Assembly (NCBI GenBank): GCA_004335835.1
Contig: RWJK01000976.1
Span: forward strand, 118,533-182,532
Origin: Scenedesmus sp. ARA3
Lineage: Eukaryota; Chlorophyta; Chlorophyceae; Sphaeropleales; Scenedesmaceae
Direction: 5' to 3'
Length of the DNA: 64,000 nt
This document shows positions 11,047-23,127 of this stretch, in pieces. The stretch's first letter is position 1. Each line of letters begins with the position of its first letter. A program made the position numbers and the translations under genes. The notes under the pieces are model-generated. The model was not told the DNA's origin, made no database searches, and saw only the letters and a program-made list of their open reading frames with translations.

Positions 11047-14000
11047 ATGGCTGCAGCTTTGGGGCTGGTCCCAAGGTGAGCCTGGCACCTTGCAAGCAGC
11101 AGCTCACTGCCTGACAGCTGAGGGCGCATGCGCTGCAGGCTAATCACCTTGGTGATGCGTAATACAATACTCGTGATGTAATATCATGTCACTGCTATCA
11201 TGTTTGCCCTTGCAGGATTGTGTTTGGATTCAGCAGCACCGTACGGGACAATCTGCATTACACAGATGATGGCTCCTACTTGTACCCAGCAGGCCACAAT
11301 GTTGTCATTGTCTCGCCTGATGGCAAGAGCCACAAGTTTGTGTCAGGCAGTCCAGAATGTGAAGGCATCACAGCTATCATGTTGTCACCAAACAAGAAGC
11401 TGCTGGCAGTGGCTGAGCGGGCAGAGAAGGCGGTTATCTCCGTCTATGACATGCAGACACTGAAGCGGCGCAAGCAGCTGCTTGCTGCAGATGTTGGCTC
11501 CAAGGTGGGCGATGCATGCCGCGCACACAATTGTTATGTGCAGCAGCATATGGCATGCCAGGGCAGGCATGGCGCTTCAACCATCAACCTGATGTTGCAG
11601 CAGTGGACGCACGAACAAAACAGCCCAGCAGCAACCCACAGCCTGGCTCACTTTGATGGCTGCCGTACCACTAGCAATTGATTGCCATGCCACCTGCTGT
11701 GACATTGCAGGAGTATGTCAGCCTCAGTTTCAGCCCAGATGGGAAGCTGCTGCTGGCTCAGGGTGGTGGGCCAGACTGGAACCTGCTGCTGTGGGCATGG
11801 GAGAAGAGCAAAGTGGCCAGCAGCATCCGCAGCACAAACCTGCAAGGCAGCCCAGTAGTGCAGGTGAGTAAGCAGAAACTGCGCAGCAGCAGATCACCTG
11901 CCATGCTGCAGACACAGTAATGCAGCTGACGTTCCTACAATGAGCACATACATTGCATAAGACAGCAGGCAGCTCATGTTCACTAGGCAAGGGTGCCGCC
12001 AGCACGCCGCCTAGAAGCTTACAACATGACAGTTACCCAGGTGCTTCCTGCATGTTGGCACAATATGTAACTAGGCAGCAATGTCGCCAGACCCTTCAGC
12101 TGTTGCTTCAGCCTGCATGTCCAAAGACATTTGCCTCTCACCATGTAACTGTTGTACATTCTTCCTGCAGGCAACAGTCAGCCCAGGTGAAAGTGCTCTG
12201 GTTGCAATTGTGGGCACGGGCGTGCTCAAGATGTTCAAAATAGCAGACCAGACCCTAAAGCCGCTGCCACTCAATGCCAACAGGCGTGACACGCTCAGCT
12301 TTACTTGCCAGACTTGGGTACCGCTGACAGACAAAGGTGGTGATGGGTCTGGCGCAGCTGCAGCTGCTGGGGATGCAGCAAAGGGCGGCAGCGCAGCCAG
12401 CGGAGCTGCAGCAGCTGGTGCAGATCGCGAGCGGCAGCTGATGGGCACAGTAGATGGGGAAATCCTGCTGTTTGAGGTGAGCTGCTGTTCCAAAACAAAT
12501 CACAATTTACCTGCATGTGCTTTGAGTTGGACAAGAGGGATGATTTGACGGAGCATAAAACCTGTTGAGCCTATGTCTGGCGCCACATGCATGCAGCTGT
12601 TTGCAAGACAGCATACTTATGTGCCCACTGTTGCATGATCTTGCCATGCAGGGCACGGAACCGCGTGCTACCTTCAGTGTGGATGAGGGCCACAGCGTGG
12701 AGTCCTTGGCTGCCTACAGCAAGGGCTTTGTGGCTGGGCTTGACGGCGGCCTGGTAGCGCTGTTTGACAGGGACGAGCGCGAGTACTACAGGCGGACGCG
12801 CACCTTCACCGTCATGGAACACCTCCTGCCTGTCAGGTGCGGCAGGCAGGCCTACCAGCAACTGCAGAAGCAGAGGGGGGTTTGTGGCCACCGCAGTTGA
12901 GCCAGCATGGCGAAGATAACTAACAGCCGCAGCGGCATCAGCAAAGGTTGCGACAGCACTGCCAGCAGCTGTCGTAACCAGCTGTGTGGAGCACATGTGG
13001 GGCAGATGCATGCTGCATGTATCCTTGACTGAGCAGTTGGTGAAGTTTGCCTGCTGTACTGCTCGTGCTGGTGTGTCTGCTGTCTTCCTACCCCAGAGGC
13101 CTGGCCATTTCAAGCAGCGAGGAGCAGCTGGCGCTTAGCTTGCTGGGTGGCCCAGCCTTCACCCTGGCACTGAACAACCAGGAGCTGATGAAAACAGATG
13201 AGATGAACTTTGAGCTGCTGGGGCCGGGCGTGCACACAGCAGGTAGGACAATGCAGCAAGCCAAAACTGCGTCAACACAGCAGTACGCACGACTTGAAAC
13301 GCATCTTGTTTGACATGCGAGACTGTTCTACGCAAGGCAAACAATGCAAAGCGGTAGCCGGCAATCTCACCTGTGTCTGCTGCATGCGGTTCCTCCTGCC
13401 TGCAGCTGTGACTGGGCTGGACATGTGTGTGCGGCGGCCGCTGGTGGCGACATGCAGCAGCGACCACACTGTGCGGCTGTGGAACTATGCTGACCGCACC
13501 TGTGACCTCAGCAAGTGGTTTGCTGAGGAGGCGCACAGCATTGCCATCCATCCTACTGGCTTGATGGTGCGTGAGCAGCTGCAGCACAGGGAGGGTCTGT
13601 AGCTGTCATGCCAGCAAGGGAACATAAGCTGCTCTGGATGGTCCATGCAAGAGAGCAGCAGTGCACCATAGCATGTCAAGCATGCAAGCTGTGGTGATTG
13701 CCACGACCTTCGCCACAACAAAATCTGCCTGTCGTGTATTGGCTTGCAGCTGCTGGTTGGTTTTGCTGACAAGTTGCGGCTGCTGAGCGTGCTGATGGAT
13801 GACCTGAAGACTGTAAAGGAGGTGAGTCGCTGGATGCAGGCTTTGCCCACAGACAGCAGCAATGACAACACTGGTTTGAAGCCGTTTGTCTGGGAAGTCC
13901 CATGCTCTTGGTCACCAGAAGTGTATCTGCCATCGACACATCAGCCCAACTGCTCAGCATGCAGGTGGTTGATCACAGCAGGCTTTACCTGTTGCTGACG

Positions 14001-17000
14001 CGGGATGTTTGCTCCACAAACGCAGGTGGCCATCAAAGCATGCAAGGATGTTGCCTTCAGCAATGGCGGCCAGTACTTTGCAGCAGTGAATGGCATCACG
14101 CTGTCGTTGTACAACACGTACACCTGCGAGTGCCTAGGAAACCTCAGGGGCCACAACGGCAAGGTAAGGACATCTTCAACACCATGCATGTGAGCGCATT
14201 GCTGCCAGGCACACGCAGAGTTCTGCTTGCATGCCATGCGCATGATTTCACAGCATACAGGTCAACAGCAGCGCACACTTCAGCAGTTGCATGGGCTGGT
14301 GGCTGTCGTTTGAACAAATTGTCTGCCTATGTTGCAGGTGCGTGCCATCTGCTGGTCTGCAAATGACAGCAGCATCGTGTCAGCAGGCGCTGACGGGGCT
14401 GTGTACGAGTGGCGGCTGTCTGACTTCAAGCGTGGCAAGGAGAACGTGCTCAAGGGATGCCAATACAGGTGGGTGCGGGTATGTCTGGACTGCAGGTGAA
14501 CTCACCAGGCATATGTGCTGGGTGCGCCTAATGTGCAGTTGTTGACGTTAACACACTGCCTGCACTGCGTGATGCCTTCCTGCTGCAGCGCGGTGGCTGC
14601 GACGCCCGATATGAAGACCTTGATTGCCGCTGGCAGTGACAAGAAGATCAAGGAGATGGAGGACAACTCAGTGAGCCGCACTAGCAACCAATTTATGCCC
14701 TGCACGCAGTGGTGTGGATAAAAGGCACACGGCTCAGCCCGTACAGGGCTGCATCCACCTGCAGCAGTCACTGTGGTTCAGCCGTTTGCTGCATAGAATG
14801 GGAATTACACCATGCACTGGCATGATTGAGTGCTGCAGGCGAACAGGCTGTATACCCCATACGACTTGCTAACGATCATTCACTGATGCTGCTATTTGGC
14901 GTGCTGCTACCACTGGTAGGGTGCTGGCACCCAAGTCAGCAGGGAGCTAGACACACAGGTGCTCATCACAGCCCTGGCACTGCCACACGGCGGCAAGATC
15001 CTGTTTGCAGCAACAGAGTCGGGGGTGGTGCGCTGCTACAAGTACCCTCTGACAGGTGAGCACACATCCAAAAATGAGAGTGCACCCGACACAGCACGTG
15101 CACTGTACAGGTACCCAGGCACGCCTTACATATCAGGTTCCATGCCAGCCTTCTAAATGCTCAAGACAAGTTCAACACCCTGGAATGAAGCCCTGTACAC
15201 ACCCAAGATGGGAGTTTCCTGCTGCTGCTCCTTGACACGGCCCACTCATATGCTTGTGACTCCTGCAGGCGAGTTCTACGAGGTCAAGTGCCACGAGGGC
15301 CCTGTGGCACGCCTTCGTGTGAGCTATGACGACTTCCTGCTGGTCAGTGCTGGCGAGGACGGCAGCGTGGTGATGCTGGACATACGGGACAAGGAGCTGG
15401 CCAAGGCCAGCAGCAGGCAGCAGCAGGTGAACACGGCATGCCCGCAGTTGGGCTGATGACGGTAGGATGATGTGTCCTGCGCAGGCTGCAGTGGCTGCAG
15501 ACGAATGATGCAGAGGCACAGCCGTGCTGCGTCATCTGGCGTTGCAGGATTGCAGGAGTCGCACAATTGCAAGAGCTGGTGCATGTGTGTTGTGCTCACT
15601 GCCGGCATGTGCTGGCTGCTTGCAGGAGAAGCTGCCATGGTCTGAGGAGGTGCTGGTCAGCAAGTCTGAGCTGGAGGAGCGGCGCAACCATGTGGCTGAG
15701 CTTGAGCAGCAGGTTGCGGAGCTGACGATGCAGACGGAGTACCAGCTGCGGCTCAAGGAGCTGCACCTGCAGGTGCGCCAGGGCGGAGCAGAACTTCATT
15801 CATCTGCATGGCAATGCTGGGAGGGGAGCAGAATGGAGCACGGTGCTGCTGTACACAGGCAATAGCGCGGGAAGGGTATTGTATCGCAGCACTTTGTTAT
15901 GCCTGCCTGCAAGCCGCTGCACCCTTGATGCTGTTGTGGCTCACCTGCTTGCTGTCTGTCCTGCAGGAGAAAGTCAAGGAGCTGCATGACAAGTTCAACT
16001 CAGAGCTGGAGGCGGACCGCCAGAAGTTTGACATGCTGCTGCAGGAGAAGAATGAGCAGGAAGTGGAGTACGAGGAGAAGCTGCGGCAGGTACGTGCAGC
16101 GTGAACATGGTCAAACGCCTCACTGCAGCATGCTGGTGGCTGTTTGGCGTGCCGGACATAAATTTGCAGTAAGTGCGGCCAACACATGACTTCTTGTGTG
16201 TGTGCTGGGTTGTGGTGTGCTGCAAATGTGCAGGCGGAGCTGCGGCACTCCTCTCAGCTGTCAGCGCTGGACGCCCAGTACCAGAGCAAGATGATGGCAG
16301 AGGTGGAGCGCTACCAGCAGCTGCTGCAAGAAAAGGAGGCACTCAATGAGCGGTGAGGCAGCAGGGGGCAGCAGCCGCATCTATGATAAATGCATTTCCG
16401 CTCTTGTGGACCTTGCCTGCCTAGACAACAACAGCTGTATGCAGCATGTACGCAGTTGCTACCATGTGTAGCAGCAATGCCAAGTGCAAACTGCGATGCT
16501 ACACAGCAGCTAGACCAGCAGCAACCTGCTGTCACCACACTCTTTGCAGCCAGTTTGGCTGAGACAGCTGCTTGCTGTACCACTTGCTTCCACCCCTGCA
16601 GGTGGGACGAGCAGAACGCGCTGCTGGTGGAGAGCCACGAGCGCGTCATTGCGGAGCTTGCTGAGGAGGCTGAGGCCAAGCTGGCTGAGGAGGTGCTGGC
16701 TGCTGAGGCGCTGCGGCAGGAGAAGGAGGGCCTGGAGAAGGAGGCAGCAGAGGTGGGTGTGGAGGGCGGCGCTGCACGATGTTTCAAATTGTACTGCTGT
16801 AACCTGTCTTGAACGCTTCATGGTAGTTGTGGCGGAGCCACCAGGCAGTAGCTTACAGCGTGCGCAAGCCTTGTGTGCTGTTGTTGCAGCTGCATGCTGA
16901 GGTCGGTTGGGTGGAATAGCATCTAGAACACGGGTAGTGTTGTGAGCCCTGCTCATGCTGCTGCTTTCTGCTTGCTGCTTTGCAGACGAAGCGCCAGCTG

Positions 17001-20000
17001 GAGGAAGATGCTGACCGGGAGATTGAGGAGCTCAAGGAGAAGTATGAGCAGCGCCTGGCTGCAGAGAGGGAGGTAAGGGCAATGGTTTTGTGAAAAACAG
17101 CAGGGAGGCAAGGTTGCAGCAGCAATTACAGCCACAGAAGCGTTGTTATAGCGCAGTGTCCTCAACTTTCTTGCTGTGCTGGAGCTGCCACCGGCTGCCA
17201 GCGAGAGGCCAGCCTTTGGTGCTGCGTGCCAGCCAGGTATCACACAGCACATTGTACTGAATCGACGTTGATTGGCCTGCTCTGTCTCGCAACCTCCTGC
17301 GTGCAGGCCTGCCTGCGGCTCAAGGGTGAGAACGGCATCATGCGCAAGAAGTTCCAGGCGCTGCAGAAGGACATTGAGGAGCAGCGCGAGCAGCTTAGCC
17401 TGCAGCATGAACAGCAGAAGGAGCTCTACACCACCATCAAAGGTGCGCTGTTTGGAGTAGGGAGCAAACTGCAGACAGCAAATCAGTCTCAACTGGCTAG
17501 CTGGGTTGCTGGCTGCTGCAAAATATGCGGGGTGTTACAGCGCCACTTACATGACAGTGGCCAATGCTTTGGTCCTATGTATAGCTGTTGTCCCTGATAG
17601 CAAGTGCTGATACAATTATACTTGAGTGCATGTGAGCCGCGCGTCGCCAATTATGTAGCTGGCCATGCATCAAATGTGTGTAACTCACCTTGCATGCTGC
17701 CGCCCCCTTTTGGCTCCTCCTCCTGTTGCTGCCTGGCAGGGCTTGAGAAGGACATTGGCGGCCTGAAGCGCGAGATCCGCGAGCGTGATGAGACGATTGG
17801 CGACAAGGAGCGCCGCATCTACGAGCTGAAAAAGAAGAACCAGGAGCTGGAGAAGTTCAAGTTTGTGCTGGACTACAAGATCAAGGAGCTCAAGAAGCAG
17901 GTGCGCTGCAGCAGGGGTGCACAGGGGTACTGCTACAGCAGGCGGCGCAGCAAGGGTAGTGTGGGAGCCATTCATTCTTGACAGCAAAAGAGAGGCAATA
18001 TGACGCGGATGCTGCTTTGTTGGATGGCGGAGCACTGGGCCGGCGACTGCCACCAGCAGAAGTGGCACATTGCCATGGAGCGATTCTAGTGCTCAGCCAA
18101 GCTCATTGTTGCGCAGCTGACCGACATGTGGTGCCATGCTGCTGCTGCAGATTGAGCCGCGTGAGGTTGAGATCGGTGAGATGAAGGAGACTATCCGCGC
18201 CATGGACTCAGAGCTGGAGCGCTACCACAAGAGCAACGCGGGCCTGGACCTGACCATACAGGTGTGGCTTTCTGTTTGGGAGTGAGCCCGCAACGGTGCT
18301 GCAGGTGTTGGTTTGCAGTAAGCGCAATGATGTCCTGCACATCAATGATGTGCGCTGCTGCTGAAGTTCCGTACTCAGACAGGGTGCTCAAAGGGTGTGC
18401 TGCTTGTGCTGTTTGTGCTGTGCAGAACCTGCGCTTGAAGGAGCAGGGCCTGCAGTCCGAGGTCATCTCACAGCGAGGCACGCGTGCTGACACCGAGTCG
18501 CTGGTGAAGAAGATGCAGTTTGAGATCGCCGAGGTGGCAGGCGTCATCCAGGACCCCAAGGCACTCAAAGAGAAGGTGGGGATGGCTGGCCGCTGCTGCC
18601 ACTACTGTGGCATGGCATGTTTTACTACAGGTTGTATGTACAGGCAGCAACGTGATCTCACGGCAGCTGCTGGTTGCTAGTACACAGGCTCAGCACCATC
18701 ATCATGCAGCTGATGCTTACCTGAGCTGTAAAAATGCTCAGCAGCGACAGGATAGCTAAGCAGGTGACAGGCAAGGCAGAACACAGCAGGTGTGTACAGG
18801 CGCTTGGATGTATGCACTGTGCTGCTGCTGCAATGTTGTACAGGTCAAGGCGCTGTACCAGCGGCACTGTGTGGACCCTGCAACTGGCCCAGGCAGCCCA
18901 ACCGCAGCCAGCAGAGGCGCCACGCTCACCTCCAAGGGTGTCATCGCTGCTGGACCTGCAGCACAATGTGAGTGCATGCTGCACAGCAACATGCAATGCA
19001 AGCAGTGTAGCAAAGGCTGTCATGTACTGCACATGATTGCTGTTTAGGCTGGGGAGGGCGGAGTGAGCAACCTGCCCTGCATATGCTGTACACGTGCACG
19101 TGGCTCAGCCTCACACATATCCTGCTGTCACATGCCATGCTGCCGCTGCCATGCAGCTGGCGAGGTGAACAGTGAGTACACGCGCCAGCGCAACTACCTG
19201 GAGAAGACCATCGACAGCCTCAAGCGCAAGCTGGCGGCAGACAGCGAGGCGCACCGCGCTGACGAGCTGCGCATCATGAGCCAGAATGTGTCACTCATCC
19301 GCGAGCTCAACGAGCTGCGGCGCGAGATCAAGGTGTGCCAGCGGCAGCAGCAGGTTGCATGCTGTAGGAATGCGCCATGCGGCCAGCTGTGATTGATGCT
19401 GAGGAGACAAGTTTGGCAGTGGTGCAGCTTTTCTTTTGTTCAAATCCTGTCAGACTAAAACCCATAGCTGCAGGCCGCGTCCACATTTGATGGCGCCTGT
19501 TGGAGCTGACACGGCGTTATCTTGTTTTGCCTGGCTGGTACGCAGACACTCAAGTCAACAGCAGCTGTTCGTGGCGCTGGTGCAGCTGCAGCAGGGTCCC
19601 TGCATGCCTCGGTAGCTGGGCCAAAGTCTGCAATGCTAGCCAGCTCCAGCAGCAGTGGCAGCTTCAAGGCGTCAATGGCAGCAGGAACAGGCAGGAAGGA
19701 GTCAGCAGCAGCTGCAGCAGACGCAGTGCAACAGCAGCAGGTGCAGCAGATGCAGGGGCAGCTGCAGCAGCAGCAGGATACAGTGCAGTCGCTAAGCCGG
19801 GAGATGGACATGCAGCGCGAGCTCATTGCCAAGCTAAGGGCTGAGCTGGATGCCCGCGAGGAGAAGATACAGAGCTTGGAGGCTGGCGCAGTGGTCAGGC
19901 CAATGTCGAGGGAGCGGCTGCCACCTGTAGAGGCAGTGGGTGCTGCAGCAGCACAAGCTGATGCAGCTGGGCAGCTGCCGGCAGCCACGCTGGGCGGGAG

Positions 20001-20370
20001 CAGCAGCATGCGCGCACGGCCAAGCAGTGCACGGCCAGGCAGCAGCAGCGGCAGCCGCAGAGCGTCTGCTGCTGAGGCGCAGCGCGTGCTGTCTAGACCT
20101 GGCAGCAGTAACGCTGGCGGCAGCAGCAGTAGGTCTGGTGGGGTAGGGCGGGCGGCATCTGGGCTGTCTGCTGGTGATGTTGACAGCAGGGAGCAGGAGC
20201 TGCGCAGTGCAGGTGGCATGGAGCCTACTCCTTGGGAGACTGCTGGCGAAGGTGTGGGTGACGCTGACGCTGGAGAGGAGTGGGCTGGGCAGCAGCAGCC
20301 AGACATCGTTGAGCAGCAGCAGACTGCTAATGACAGCTTAGCACAGCAGCAAACAGTGCTAGTAGACTAG
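11047..20370 (+). CDS. CFAP57: CFAP57/WDR65-like ciliary WD40 and coiled-coil protein
   Basis: Twenty-five exons keep frame and sum to about 1,418 residues, the family's usual size. Ends: 11047-11075, 11216-11504, 11711-11863, 12171-12476, 12652-12836, 13097-13242, 13406-13566, 13750-13821, 14026-14163, 14338-14468, 14589-14670, 14959-15055, 15269-15426, 15626-15772, 15967-16089, 16234-16352, 16602-16752, 16986-17072, 17307-17442, 17740-17900, 18151-18261, 18426-18575, 18844-18967, 19157-19332 and 19546-20370. The start [17 protein letters not shown] matches the family N-terminus. The first half holds WD40 blades (for example [48 protein letters not shown]). From about residue 660 it is a long Glu/Lys/Arg/Gln coiled coil, ending in a low-complexity Ser/Ala/Gln tail of about 270 residues. 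CFAP57 is an axonemal protein at the base of inner dynein arms in Chlamydomonas. A low-complexity insert ([13 protein letters not shown]) interrupts one blade. A TGTAA lies 309 bases past the stop. Confidence 0.9.
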
Positions 20371-20678
20371 TATGTCACGGCATGACATGACAATATCTGC
20401 TGGGATTCTGTCTTATGTAGCATGCCCGCAGGCGCACATGTGTTGCTCCTGGTTGCCCGCCAGTACCTGTGTCCTGGTCGCCAGATTGATCGCTTGAACT
20501 GTTACCTTGTTACATTGGTTGTTACTGACCGTGACAGTGCTGCCATGAGCACGCCAGCAGTTGTGATGGGAGCTGATGGTGATATCTAGACGCTTGCTGG
20601 TACATACACATTTCTTGCAAGCAGCACTTCGTGACTGGTGGCAGAGGCAGTACCTCGAGGTTGCACACAGATACTGCT

Positions 20679-20683
20679 TGTAA
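20679..20683 (+). terminator. Possible poly(A) signal TGTAA of CFAP57
   Basis: TGTAA is the standard poly(A) signal of chlorophyte nuclear genes; this is the first clear plus-strand copy after the CFAP57 stop. Confidence 0.35.
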
Positions 20684-21128
20684 TTGCACACTTTTGACCA
20701 CGCAACAGCTCTCAGTATGTCGCCCAGCAGCTGCTATTGGATGCTGTAAGCTAATACTCCCGACAAAAAAAAACATGTGTCTTGATGCAAAGAAGTGCGG
20801 CCATACATTCACAGCAGCAGACATAGCGGAACCTTCAACCTCCCTGGTGATCACCTGGGAGTTGCGCGTGATTTGACTGCACTGCACCTCTACAGGTGCA
20901 GCTGCGTGTGCTGAGTACATGCAAGGCACAGTTGTCCGCCATACAATTACATGGGCCTCTTTAGATGCCGACATGCATTAGCTCTGTCCACTGGAAAAAT
21001 CATACATCAGTTTTTGGATCACCAAACACAACAACAGAACAGCACTCAGGCCCGCGTGGCGCAGACAACATGGCTTGTTGGCACGTGTAGTATGACGCAT
21101 CAAACTTCCTATCCCAAGCTCCCCCCCC

Positions 21129-21137
21129 NNNNNNNNN
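21129..21137. other. Assembly gap (nine N)
   Basis: Nine undetermined bases directly follow a run of eight C; similar words (TCCCAAGCTCC) stand on both sides, so the gap may lie in a small tandem repeat or a misjoin. Confidence 0.95.
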
Positions 21138-21628
21138 CCGAAAAATATCCCAAGCTCCTCCCACTAATAAATGCCTGCTGCACCTTGGGCTACAGCCGTG
21201 CTACCGCAAGCCTGTCATGGTTCACAGACACCTTTGATAACTATGACACGTGTATGGCGCAGTGCACTATGATGCAGCAGATTGGCCCAGAGCCGTGAAA
21301 GCCCATGGGCCATGCCCACAAGCTGCCAACAGTGCGGATTGCGTGTGACCTTTGGTGTGCGCTGACAGCTGCAATACTCAACAATTGCCGCGTCCCAAGG
21401 AGTTGCCCTGCATCGTAATGCTTGGAGTGCTCTACCCCAAACACCACGTCACGATGCATGCACCCCCATACAAGCCTTCCAGTGCAACTGCCGGAATGTC
21501 TTGACAACTACAGCGCTGCCAAGCACCAGCCTGTACGAGGTGCATGGCTGCCCCCAGGCCCCACCTTTGCATCATCAAGCAACTCACCCCCCACCCCACC
21601 CCCTGCTTCAAGTTGATGGCTCTCCGCA

Positions 21629-23091
21629 TCATCGTTTGCAGGCGCCTGGGGTGGCAGCTGCAGTCAAGCTCAGCAGCTGGGAGAAGCAGAAGGCAGCCGA
21701 TGCGCTGCGCGACACACAGTCAGCGCCGGGCACCCACGTCATCGTGTTGACTGTGCTGTTGAGTGACACTGTGGCTGTGACCTTTGGCGGCATTGGGCAG
21801 AGCCCAAACTCCGGAGTGGATTCAGATGTGGCTGGCATTCTTGCACGCAGGTAGTGCTTCTGGCTGCCGCCAGCTGATGTGAAAGTTGTCGCCTGGCCTG
21901 CTGATGATTTGGAAACCACCGTGTCCAGGGTAGCCATAACAGAGGGGCCCACGGTGGCGTTGTCAGACATCACAAACGTTATCCCTGTCACCAGGCCTCC
22001 GCTGAGACCCCACTTGAAGGCAGCAGAAACCGCAGTAACAGTTGTTGCGGGGCTGACAGCACGGCGCCTCCTTGCCACACTGCGAGCACGGCTGGCAGGT
22101 GCAAGCGCTAGCGACCACGCAGCCTTTCCAGATGTGCCTATCCCAAACACCTCGCCTCCGCCTTTGTTGTCATACGTTATCTGGTTGACATGCGACGTCA
22201 CTTCATATAAGCTGCTTGCCGCCAGCCGCACGTTGCCGACTGTCAGCTGGCTGGTTGCTGACACACTGCGTGACTCAATCTTCACCGTGCATTGTCCTTG
22301 AACACTTAGCGGCTGGCTCATCAACTGGTTGCAGCTGCTGGTCACACGGGAAGCAGCGCTGGGCGACAGCTTGACAATCGGCGGCTTGCCAGAGATCTTG
22401 AGGGTGCTGCTGCGCCAGAGCAGCAGGCTTGCAGACACTTGCCAGTTGTCATTTGTAACGCCGACAGCCTCAATGCTGATGCTATGTACCTTGCCAGCTG
22501 AGTTGAGCACTCCCAGGAAGGGTGACAAGTCGAAAGTGTAGGAGGGCAGCAGATAGGCGTGAGGGGCTACAATGGCCATCCACAGAGATGGGTCGAGACC
22601 GCCCTGCAGGTGCAGCGGATGCAACACAACGCCGTAAGATGCCGTGCTAGGCATACATGCATGTCGACAACATAGCCAGCACCATCATCGACCCTCTCTG
22701 CATTTGAGAGCCGAGCAGCAGTACTGTTACACAGTGGTGAAATGCTACAACAAAAGCATGTGTGCGTGTGTGTCTTAACCACTTGGCATGCATCACGTTA
22801 CAAGCCTCATGCTGTCCTGACGACATGTATACACAGGGTTGCAGCAACTTCGCAACAATACGACATTATACATTCAAAAGTAAAGAAGTGCAGGACTGCA
22901 CCAGCCGGGGCATGAGCCCAGCTTGCTGGCCATGCCCCTTGGCAGGGCTCACCGTGTGAGATTTGAACATACATGCGTATCTGCACATGTGCTGTACAGA
23001 CAGCAGCCACAGGTCTCACCGTGTAGAAGGTAAAGAACACCGGGTACAGCCCAGCCAGCTGGCCATCAACATACACACGTAACTGCACAGA

Positions 23092-23127
<36 letters not shown>

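Larger units (their letters stand above)
20371..21628. other. Intergenic, converging 3' ends, with assembly gap
   Basis: CFAP57 (+) and the PNGase A-like gene (-) end towards each other here. I see no gene. The stretch contains the only run of N in the window and a C homopolymer beside it. Confidence 0.45.

Noticed and set aside
19455..20306. 283-codon minus-strand frame
   Set aside because: Antisense shadow of the last CFAP57 exon; Ser/Ala/Pro/Cys-rich low complexity only.
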